This document shows positions 6,168 to 13,480 of a stretch of 30,459 bases of DNA, one piece after another. The translations under genes and the position numbers were made by a program. The stretch lies in the IMG/VR virus record IMGVR_UViG_3300030328_002792, positions 1 through 30,459 of that record. One strand, written 5' to 3'. The notes under the pieces are model-generated. The model was not told the origin of the DNA. It saw only the letters and a list, made by a program, of their open reading frames with translations, and did no database searches. This stretch comes from a virus. Position 1 is the stretch's first letter. Every line of letters begins with the position of its first letter.

Positions 6168-6577
6168 TATTTTAATTCCCCCAATTCAGCGCCATATTTG
6201 ACTTTTAATATTTCTTTGATTTCATTTAATGATTTTCTGCCCATGTTCTTCATTTTCAATAAATCGGTTTGTGTTAGTTTCAATAATTGATGAAGATATT
6301 CAATATTTGAATTGTGCAAACAATTTGCCGTTCTAACTGATAATTGTAGATCTTCAACCTTATCTAACAATGGAACCGGCGCGCGTTTGATTTCGTCAAC
6401 GTTCCACCATTCATTGAATTTTGTAATCAATTGATCATGTTGATGTTCACCGATTTGGATGGAATGTTGGCCAATAACGATCCAACATTGATTTTTTACA
6501 TCCTTCATAACCAATGATATTTGATCGGTTTTGATGTGATGGTATGAACCATCTAATGATTGTATTTTAATAAACAT
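6167..6577 (-). CDS. RNA polymerase alpha C-terminal-domain fusion protein
   Basis: 136 residues. The C-terminal half (about 68-132) matches the alphaCTD of bacterial RNA polymerase. It has VEDLQLSVRTANCL at 74-87, then NIEYLHQLL, then MGRKSLNEIKEIL at 112-124. The DNA-contact residues known from E. coli alpha are present: R265 is R82, N268 is N85, C269 is C86, G296 is G113, K298 is K115, S299 is S116 and E302 is E119. The sigma-contact E261 is Gln (Q78). Residues 1-57 are an unrelated beta-rich domain replacing alphaNTD, so it cannot assemble polymerase. First gene of the minus operon, with GGAGG before the ATG. Likely a transcription regulator or decoy acting at UP elements. Confidence 0.85.
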   Translation of the reverse strand: MFIKIQSLDGSYHHIKTDQISLVMKDVKNQCWIVIGQHSIQIGEHQHDQLITKFNEWWNVDEIKRAPVPLLDKVEDLQLSVRTANCLHNSNIEYLHQLLKLTQTDLLKMKNMGRKSLNEIKEILKVKYGAELGELK

Positions 6578-6607
6578 AATTATTTTCCTCCTTTTTGAAA
6601 ATAAATC

Positions 6608-6636
6608 TTGACGTGTAAAGTATTTATATGTATATT
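6608..6636 (+). promoter_or_regulatory. Plus-strand promoter of the divergent control region
   Basis: TTGACG (6608-6613), 17 bases, TATATT (6631-6636). It drives the membrane protein/exonuclease operon starting at 6701. A TGTAAAGT motif starts one base after -35, and a 15-base palindrome (TATATTG-T-CAATATA, 6631-6645) covers the -10 box. Confidence 0.75.
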
Positions 6637-6676
6637 GTCAATATACACTTTACAGTATAATAAAATAAACTTTACA
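6614..6676. promoter_or_regulatory. Operator-like sites between divergent promoters
   Basis: Three exact copies of TGTAAAGT: 6614-6621 on plus, 6647-6654 and 6669-6676 on minus. Their spacing (33 and 22 bp) is close to whole helical turns, so a repressor could sit on one DNA face. They touch the -35/-10 elements of both promoters. With the HTH gene downstream this has the build of a genetic switch. Confidence 0.55.
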
Positions 6677-6682
6677 TTGCAA
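6654..6682 (-). promoter_or_regulatory. Minus-strand promoter of the divergent control region
   Basis: On the minus strand TTGCAA (6682-6677), 17 bases, TATACT (6659-6654). It drives the alphaCTD-to-HNH operon. The spacing is optimal and the -10 strong; -35 is only fair. Confidence 0.7.
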
Positions 6683-6700
6683 ATAAAAAAGGAGAAAAAA

Positions 6701-6838
6701 ATGATTGAGTATGCATGGATGATACATGGATTTATTGACAATTTCCGTCCACTTTTCCATATTTATGGTTCATTGATTACGTTATTTATTTTAGTATTGA
6801 TGTTACTAGAATGGGGAAATGTTGATGATGATGAATAA
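6701..6838 (+). CDS. Small single-span membrane protein
   Basis: 45 residues, MIEYAWMIHG..., with one strongly hydrophobic segment (about residues 19-38, YGSLITLFILVLMLLEW) and an acidic C-terminus (DDDE). The start is supported by AAGGAG 7 bases upstream and by the promoter at 6608-6636. The exonuclease gene starts inside its 3' end. Small early membrane proteins in phages can be exclusion factors or inhibitors of host functions; here the role is unknown. Confidence 0.65.
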   Translation: MIEYAWMIHGFIDNFRPLFHIYGSLITLFILVLMLLEWGNVDDDE

Positions 6839-7409
6839 AAATAAGATTGTTATAGATTGTGAAACATCCGGATTGGATCCACAAAAACATCAAATCATTG
6901 AAATATGTATAGCTACATTGGATGATAAGAATGAAATTGTGGACATTTGGACATCACGCGTCCAATTTGAATATAAACGGGCAAATCAAACCGCTTTAAA
7001 AATCAATGGATATGAAAATGAACGTGAATTGTGGAATAACGCCATTACACAATTGGAAATGTGTTTGGAATTGCGAAATAGATTGCAAGGAAAAACCATC
7101 ATTGGACATAATCCAAAATTTGATATTGATTTCATATTGGAAGCATGGCGCGTAAATGGTGTATCAAGACCAAAATATGACCATCGTTTGATTGATACGA
7201 TGGTTCTATGTCACTATCATCTTGATTTCCTTGGAATGTCTTTGTCATTGGATACCATCCGAAAATTCTTTGGATGGTCTTTGGATGGTTCACACACCGC
7301 TACAAAAGATGTTCATGATACCGCTAAATTGTATCGTAAACTTATGAAGGCCGGTCGGATCCATCGAATAAAATGGGTTATTTTCTATTTGATTCGACTA
7401 TCAATTTGA
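6825..7409 (+). CDS. DnaQ-like 3'-5' exonuclease (DEDDh)
   Basis: 194 residues. The three exonuclease motifs are clear: DCETSGLDP near residue 11 (Exo I, D and E), GHNPKFDIDF near 95 (Exo II) and HTATKDVHDTAKLY near 165 (Exo III with its His and Asp). These bind two metal ions and remove nucleotides from 3' ends. There is no polymerase domain, so it acts as a free nuclease, perhaps for DNA end processing or editing. Several ATGs (6819, 6825, 6828, 6831) are possible; 6825 has GGGGAA at a good distance. It overlaps the membrane protein gene upstream and the convergent lysis gene by 32 bases. Confidence 0.88.
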   Translation: MMMNKNKIVIDCETSGLDPQKHQIIEICIATLDDKNEIVDIWTSRVQFEYKRANQTALKINGYENERELWNNAITQLEMCLELRNRLQGKTIIGHNPKFDIDFILEAWRVNGVSRPKYDHRLIDTMVLCHYHLDFLGMSLSLDTIRKFFGWSLDGSHTATKDVHDTAKLYRKLMKAGRIHRIKWVIFYLIRLSI

Positions 7410-7827
7410 GGCCTGATATTTGACCGTCCAATTGATTCACCTTTTGTTCCAAAACCGTGATCCGTGTTGATATATCACCGACTTTTCCCGTGATGGTTGT
7501 TAATTTGTCGGTGATGTTTTCCATTTTGGACGTTGTTTGATCCAATTTGGATGATATTTGATTGGTGATGTTTTTTCGTTCTCCATCGAGTTTTCCAACC
7601 ACTTCATCATATTTTGTCCGTAGTTTTTCCTCACGTTCTTCAAACTTCAATAATTGTTGATTTTCACTTTCAACATTCATTCGTGTGATTTCATCAATCT
7701 TAACCAAAAACCGATGATTCATTTCATCCATTCTTTTTTCATTTTTATTGTCTCTATATACAAGATACGCCGCAAATAAACCCATCGCGCCGTTTTGTAG
7801 TAGTAGATCAATAAAAGTCATTTCCAC
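7378..7827 (-). CDS. Holin-like membrane protein with long coiled coil
   Basis: 149 residues. A short hydrophobic segment near the N-terminus (FIDLLLQNGAMGLFAAYLVY) is followed by charged RDNKNEKRMDEM and then about 100 residues of Lys/Glu-rich coiled coil. The first 40 residues resemble BhlA/UviB-type holin-like proteins, which sit in the inner membrane and help release the lysin. The long coiled-coil tail is unusual for them and could instead suggest a spanin-like or tail role. It is the last gene of the late operon, two genes after the putative lysin. Start GTG 7827 or ATG 7821. Confidence 0.6.
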   Translation of the reverse strand: MEMTFIDLLLQNGAMGLFAAYLVYRDNKNEKRMDEMNHRFLVKIDEITRMNVESENQQLLKFEEREEKLRTKYDEVVGKLDGERKNITNQISSKLDQTTSKMENITDKLTTITGKVGDISTRITVLEQKVNQLDGQISGLKLIVESNRK

Positions 7828-7828
7828 A

Positions 7829-8029
7829 TCAAATTCCGTTCTTCTTTAAAAATGCTTGGGTGATTGGAACAATCAATTCAACCACGTTTTCCGCAATAAT
7901 ATCTTTAATTTCCTCTCGATCAACTTTTGAATCATCGGTTCGAGCTTCTTTTACATCTTCCACAATTTTTTCCAATTGTGCTTGGAATATCACAATCAAT
8001 TCCATCCAAGGTATTTTAATTTTCTTCAT
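7829..8029 (-). CDS. Small protein of the lysis cassette
   Basis: 66 residues, MKKIKIPWMELIV..., with amphipathic and weakly hydrophobic helices but no long membrane span; the middle is acidic and charged. AGGAAAA upstream of ATG 8029 supports the start. It overlaps the putative lysin gene by 14 bases and is followed directly by the holin-like gene, so it is probably a lysis accessory protein. Function not recognised. Confidence 0.6.
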   Translation of the reverse strand: MKKIKIPWMELIVIFQAQLEKIVEDVKEARTDDSKVDREEIKDIIAENVVELIVPITQAFLKKNGI

Positions 8030-8612
8030 TATATTTTCCTGTTAAAAGTGTATATGTGAATGTTGGCCATCCACGAAATTCAATTTGTTTTCTACATAAT
8101 AACATAAAATGATCGAATTCAATAGGTGACGCGAACACTTGACATCCTGCGCTGTATTTATCCACAAAAACGGATTCACGCGTTGGATTGGAACGATGGA
8201 TATTTATTCCAAAAATACCTTGATCAACAACCTGTGTTTCCTCGGCTACCTCATCGCGATCCGAATCACGCCATACGCGAACCGGTAAACGCTGACATAA
8301 TGCATCATATTTTCCACGGTGTTTTCCAATTTGCCATCCGCCTCTAACTTGCTGAGGACTACATAAAACTGCCGTTCCCTTTTTCCTTCCATTCAACAAC
8401 CAGTATTTCCCTGGTTCGGTTGTAATCTTATACTTGTGATGTTTCCATTGGCCATGTTCTTTATAGACTAGATGCATCATATCATCAAATTTGTTAGGAA
8501 CAGCGGCACCCAATGGAGTACGCACACCAATAATATTCAAGTTATAATCACCATTTTCAAAAACTCGAAAACCGGCGGATTCAACAATATCAAGAATATG
8601 GGGCCGTGTCAT
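8016..8612 (-). CDS. Putative peptidoglycan-active enzyme (SxGC motif, YkuD-like)
   Basis: 198 residues. The C-terminal part has INIHRS (H139) followed by KYSAGCQVF (S154, C157). His and a Ser-x-Gly-Cys arranged this way are the active-site signature of YkuD-type L,D-transpeptidase/cysteine peptidase folds, which act on the peptide stems of peptidoglycan. Position supports a lysin: directly after the tail genes and before a holin-like gene. The N-terminal half (about 1-110) shows no known cell-wall binding domain. No signal peptide is visible. ATG 8612 overlaps the previous stop (ATGA), with CGGAG upstream. The enzyme family is an inference from the short motif. Confidence 0.55.
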   Translation of the reverse strand: MTRPHILDIVESAGFRVFENGDYNLNIIGVRTPLGAAVPNKFDDMMHLVYKEHGQWKHHKYKITTEPGKYWLLNGRKKGTAVLCSPQQVRGGWQIGKHRGKYDALCQRLPVRVWRDSDRDEVAEETQVVDQGIFGINIHRSNPTRESVFVDKYSAGCQVFASPIEFDHFMLLCRKQIEFRGWPTFTYTLLTGKYNEEN

Positions 8613-10246
8613 AATATACTCCGGTTGTTTGTTATTGGATTATCTTCAATCATCAAACTGTAATTCCATTGTTTATCCTGATATTCCTTTGAGATGATTT
8701 GACATTTGATTTGATTGAAACCGTGGATGGATGAAGTAAGGGAAACCACATCGCCCAAATAAAGATAACCATACTCAAAATCCGCTTGGATATCTACGAT
8801 GTAATAACCCAATGCCCGTTGACGTAATATATTTGCGCCAATCCTTTGAACGGTGGAATAATCCGTAACAAATTCCAATTCGATTTCCTGTTTTCGTACT
8901 CCATAACGATTTTTTGAAATGGTTGTATATTGGCTATCTTTTACTGTGTAATATCCCAAATACTTATCAAAAAATCCACTATATCCATATTTTAGTGTTA
9001 CCTCATTGATGATTTCATCCGATTGAATGGATGGTGATATTGGCGATGTAAGACGGCAATTTTCATCTACTTCGAAATCAAACAATGGTGTTGTATTGTT
9101 GCGAAATATCATTGGTATAATAGGCCGTAACCCATTGGGACCGTTCACAATCTCCAATGGAAGGAAGGGAATCATATTTGATTGGATGAATTGTTGAACG
9201 GTTATATCTGTGTTTATGTATCCCGTGAATTTGAATACATTGAGATATTCACGGATGGCATCAAAGGAAGGAAAATCAATATTGGCTTTAGTCAACATCA
9301 ACAAATAAAGAAGTAGATCACCGGCTTTTTCCAATGGACCATCACCAAATGGATTTGGGAAACCACCGCCATTTGTCCATCGTATCCAATAATATGGATT
9401 TCCAGCGTTTTCGGATGTGCTTTGATTTCCTTCAATCGCTGTTGTAACGGTCAAAACACTGATTTCATTTCCAAGTAGATCAAATGATTGTGATACATTG
9501 ATGGATTGGGTATTGTGTGCAAAATCAACCACTTCCACCGAAGCAGCTACAACCGGATGACCGGCAATCATTAATTCAAAAACACCACCAACGGAATTTT
9601 GTTCATTGTTTAAATATGCCGGCGTACAATAGATATCACTGTTAAAGATTCCACCGGTTGATGTGGTTTGTGGTATGTCATGACCTGGTGAACCAATAAT
9701 GAATGGGTAGACCTTACCAATCGCCGTTGAATCATTTGGATCCACAAATGTTTCATATGATATTTTTTTTTCCGGTCCTACAATTTGAATGATTTGATCA
9801 TCCGTTTCATTCTCGATGGAAAACGCCACATAACCAACCGGTTGATCAATATGTCCAAACACGGATTGTTTGATTTTTCCCTTCATTATCACAATTCGTT
9901 GTTCGTATACTTGCACGGGTTGAAAATCTTGTATCAGTATATATGATACTTCAACCGTGGATTCATCCAATATATTTCCTTGGAATATCTGTTGTGATAC
10001 GTTGATATTATCAAAATATACTTCCATTGGAATACTATTTGATTCAGCGTTGAAACCTAATATGGAGGATTCCAAGCGAAATGATGGATCATCAATGGCA
10101 CCGTGAAATGATATAACCTCACCACCATCCGTTTCAATGTCAATTGGCATTGTGGAAAAATTGAACAATGATCCATTCCAATCGATTTCCATTAGAAAAA
10201 CAATATCGGATCCAAGCAATTCAATATAAGATGATGACAATTTCAT
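8609..10246 (-). CDS. Tail tip / tail hub protein
   Basis: 545 residues, beta-rich. The C-terminal part (about 480-535), with ADFEYGYLYLGDVVSLTS and a final strand pair, resembles the conserved end of phage tail-hub proteins, where a 'GDvV' segment is typical. It is downstream of the tape measure and the large tail protein and upstream of lysis, as expected for a baseplate or tail-tip component. It starts at a TAATG overlap with the upstream gene and ends in an ATGA overlap with the lysin gene. The exact role (hub, tip wall or receptor binding) is not certain. Confidence 0.6.
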   Translation of the reverse strand: MKLSSSYIELLGSDIVFLMEIDWNGSLFNFSTMPIDIETDGGEVISFHGAIDDPSFRLESSILGFNAESNSIPMEVYFDNINVSQQIFQGNILDESTVEVSYILIQDFQPVQVYEQRIVIMKGKIKQSVFGHIDQPVGYVAFSIENETDDQIIQIVGPEKKISYETFVDPNDSTAIGKVYPFIIGSPGHDIPQTTSTGGIFNSDIYCTPAYLNNEQNSVGGVFELMIAGHPVVAASVEVVDFAHNTQSINVSQSFDLLGNEISVLTVTTAIEGNQSTSENAGNPYYWIRWTNGGGFPNPFGDGPLEKAGDLLLYLLMLTKANIDFPSFDAIREYLNVFKFTGYINTDITVQQFIQSNMIPFLPLEIVNGPNGLRPIIPMIFRNNTTPLFDFEVDENCRLTSPISPSIQSDEIINEVTLKYGYSGFFDKYLGYYTVKDSQYTTISKNRYGVRKQEIELEFVTDYSTVQRIGANILRQRALGYYIVDIQADFEYGYLYLGDVVSLTSSIHGFNQIKCQIISKEYQDKQWNYSLMIEDNPITNNRSIL

Positions 10247-13200
10247 TATGTTATTTCTCGTATCTCAATTTGCGATATTCTGAAACATTCATCATCATTT
10301 TCATCACCAATAACATGATCAATGGAAATATCCGATGTTGTAATTCCATAAATGAAATCTTGATATCGGTTAAATTTTCGGGATGTGGAACCGGCTTCAA
10401 TCGCTGGTAGATAAACAACCGGTTTTCCGGCTCCATCCAAATATGTATATAATCCCATCAAACTATATGGAACATCCCCAAAATTAGCAATATCATAAAC
10501 CGATGTATTATTCAATGTGTTGTATACATCACCGGTGAATGATGCATCAAATAATGATGTTTGATCAACTGGATCGGACCATGTTATTCTTGCGGTTCTA
10601 TGTCCAACACTTCTAACACGTGTTTTGATTTGATTGTCCGGTGTTTCAATAATATCCGTGTTTGATTGATAGGTTATCGATCTACCTCTACCATATTGAG
10701 GCGCAAAAATGAACATCGAACCGTGAATGATTTGACCTATTTCAAAATATTGTTCTACGGTATCTTGTGCCGGAATTGTAATTCTCCATCTTGATGAAGA
10801 TAAAACGGAATGTATGATTGTAAAATTCTTAGAAAAAACTTTGAATGTTCCGGTGGTTGGTTCCGTGTTATCAATCCCATCCAACACAAACACGGCCGGT
10901 TTTCCATCCGCGGATCCCATCACACCGGATGAATTTGATATTATTTTTCTCACTTTGTTTGTAGCGCCGGAATTCAATAAACACATACATCCTTCAAATT
11001 CATTTTCAAATGCATAAAAATAGCCACCGCCAGCCGTTTGACTTCTAACCGTGGAACCGGCCCGTGATAAATTACAAACCAATCCATCGGATAAATCCAT
11101 TGTACCCAATGAAACAAATGAGCCATATTGCTCATATTCCAATGTAAATGATTGGAAGTTACATCCAAGTAGTGTAACGGCGCCCATGTTATTTGTAGCT
11201 ACATCGGTCACTGTATCATTTCCATATGTAAACCATACAATGGTTTGTGATGTTGTATTGGTTGACCTCCATTTGATTCTTGGTGATGTATTGACATCAA
11301 ATATAACGCGTTCCAATGGATGATCATATTGTTTGATAATTTGGTATTTGTCACCAATTCGCGCTGGGCCATCGATGGTTGATATACTACATCCACCGTT
11401 CACGTATTGTTTTAAACCGTTTGATGGATATGGATAACCAATCAATGGTGGAATCGTTGAAAATCCATCGGTAATAATACCAACATGGAATTCATACCAT
11501 TTTGATGTTATGGATGATGTGGCTGTTGTTATATGTCCCCATTTTATCGTATTTTCTGCACCGGTTGACGCTACACTTGTTACGGATGATTCAACAATTT
11601 TATTCCAGTTTTTCCGGTTACGATACACATCATAATTGATCCAAACAATGATATTTGAACCGGTGTATGATATCAACATTTCAAATTGTTGTGATGAATG
11701 ACCGGATGAATTACCCAATGATGAAGATCCACCGACATCAAAAACATCAATTGCGTTTGTATCAATCCGGATTTCAACAACATAACGATTTGAACCACTA
11801 TCATATATCAATTCCACACCACGTTCCGTTGATGCATTGGAACCGCCCAAAACCGGTTTGACGCGGAAACGGATGATGGATGTGGATCCAAAATTGGTAT
11901 CGGTATAATAAACTTTTGATCCGGTGTTTCCGGTAATTGTATATTCACCGTCTTGAATTATATCCGTTACGGATCCACTAGCGGTTCGTGTATATAATCC
12001 GGTGTTATGTGGTTCATCAAATGGGAACCATGTATTCCTAAATGATTGGATATCAAATTGATTTGTTTTAATACCAGTATCCGTTTTTACTTCCAATGAT
12101 ACCGTGGAAGCGGTATTATAATATATTACATGAACACTATTATCATCGGGGCCGGGGTTGGCTATATGACTTGAAAATAATCCACTTCTACCATCAACAT
12201 AACGCGCATGAATATCAATCAATGAGGTTTGTGTATCTTGATGATCTATCAAATATGATTGTGTAGCTTGTTGAAAATTATCCAACTCACCATCCACGGA
12301 AAAATAAATGATTGTAGATAATATTGTGGTTCCACTTGTCACGCGTAATCTTGATAAAACATGTTTTTCACCATTTGGCATTTCATACGATGTACATTCA
12401 CCGTTTTGTAATAAATTGGAAACCAAACGACATGTGGCCAATGCTGAAGATCCACCGCCTGAATAATCAATAACATTGTGATAATCATTTCCGGATATTT
12501 GATCAATGATGGATGATCCACCATCGGAAAATGAAAGAATGGAAACAAAATCCGGATCACGGATCCACGTAAAAATGAAATCTCCATTGATATCGGTGTA
12601 TAAATCAGGTTGATATATATATTCATCACTGGATGTCGATTCATCAATCAATGAAAAGGACATTCCACCATTGATTGAAAGATATTGTTGGATACGATTC
12701 CGGTTTGTTTCAAGTGATGAATGCCAATAATACGAAAGAATCAAAATCAATTGTCCACGTGAATATGACATTCTTATTTTCTGCGGTAATTTTTCCAAAA
12801 CATTGATTTTTTGTGGTAGCGCTCCAACACTCACCAAATCCCAATCTTCACCATCATCCGTTGATCGATACAATGATATGTTGTAAAAATCATTATCATC
12901 GTATTGTATAACCGCCAATAAGATGGAACGATCATCCATTAAAACCATCGATGGACAAATGATTTCCGTAGATGCTACACTGTTTGATATTTCCACGGTT
13001 AATTTATTTGTCCACGTGGATGTGGTGTCATTGTTCAAACACTTATCAACCAATAAAAATTTGTTATTGGATCCGGAATATCTTTGATATGCTACAAGTT
13101 TATCACCGGTTTCCAATGGAAGGAAATATGGATCATTATATTGTTCCGTTGCTTCCGCGGCTATCATTTCAAATCCGGATAATCCATTTCTACCAAATTG

Positions 13201-13476
13201 GGCATATTGGATCGATTCACCGGTTTGGTAAAATTTGAACATCGGCGGATTGGAAACATTGCCAGGTGTTCCACCGCGGATTGATTCAATGGTGATATCT
13301 TCAAAATCATTTTGATCACCAAATGCAGATATTGACATATCATTTGATGTTAGATTTTTCGGGCTTCCACACCTTCCACCGGATTGTGTGGCGGTTGTGG
13401 ATGTGGAATCAATTGATGATGGTTGAAATGGTGACGGCACCAAAAAACCACGGAAATATTCTTGTGTTTTCAATCC
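10246..13476 (-). CDS. Large tail-tip protein with sialidase-like Asp-box and lectin-like parts
   Basis: About 1076 residues, the longest gene. The first ~450 residues contain STDDGEDW, a good Asp-box (S-x-D-x-G-x-x-W), and SINGGMSF and related degenerate copies, suggesting a BNR/sialidase-type beta-propeller. Around 550-680 a stretch with FRVKPVLGG..., ELIYDSGSNRYVVEIRID and MLISYTGSNIIVWINYD looks like a concanavalin A/laminin-G fold. Both suggest sugar or receptor binding at the tail tip. I start at ATG 13476, which follows the tape-measure stop by 4 bases with AGG upstream; ATG 13530 would overlap it by 50 bases and lacks a ribosome site. Confidence 0.65.
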   Translation of the reverse strand, partial: GLKTQEYFRGFLVPSPFQPSSIDSTSTTATQSGGRCGSPKNLTSNDMSISAFGDQNDFEDITIESIRGGTPGNVSNPPMFKFYQTGESIQYAQFGRNGLSGFEMIAAEATEQYNDPYFLPLETGDKLVAYQRYSGSNNKFLLVDKCLNNDTTSTWTNKLTVEISNSVASTEIICPSMVLMDDRSILLAVIQYDDNDFYNISLYRSTDDGEDWDLVSVGALPQKINVLEKLPQKIRMSYSRGQLILILSYYWHSSLETNRNRIQQYLSINGGMSFSLIDESTSSDEYIYQPDLYTDINGDFIFTWIRDPDFVSILSFSDGGSSIIDQISGNDYHNVIDYSGGGSSALATCRLVSNLLQNGECTSYEMPNGEKHVLSRLRVTSGTTILSTIIYFSVDGELDNFQQATQSYLIDHQDTQTSLIDIHARYVDGRSGLFSSHIANPGPDDNSVHVIYYNTASTVSLEVKTDTGIKTNQFDIQSFRNTWFPFDEPHNTGLYTRTASGSVTDIIQDGEYTITGNTGSKVYYTDTNFGSTSIIRFRVKPVLGGSNASTERGVELIYDSGSNRYVVEIRIDTNAIDVFDVGGSSSLGNSSGHSSQQFEMLISYTGSNIIVWINYDVYRNRKNWNKIVESSVTSVASTGAENTIKWGHITTATSSITSKWYEFHVGIITDGFSTIPPLIGYPYPSNGLKQYVNGGCSISTIDGPARIGDKYQIIKQYDHPLERVIFDVNTSPRIKWRSTNTTSQTIVWFTYGNDTVTDVATNNMGAVTLLGCNFQSFTLEYEQYGSFVSLGTMDLSDGLVCNLSRAGSTVRSQTAGGGYFYAFENEFEGCMCLLNSGATNKVRKIISNSSGVMGSADGKPAVFVLDGIDNTEPTTGTFKVFSKNFTIIHSVLSSSRWRITIPAQDTVEQYFEIGQIIHGSMFIFAPQYGRGRSITYQSNTDIIETPDNQIKTRVRSVGHRTARITWSDPVDQTSLFDASFTGDVYNTLNNTSVYDIANFGDVPYSLMGLYTYLDGAGKPVVYLPAIEAGSTSRKFNRYQDFIYGITTSDISIDHVIGDENDDECFRISQIEIREIT

Positions 13477-13480
13477 CATG

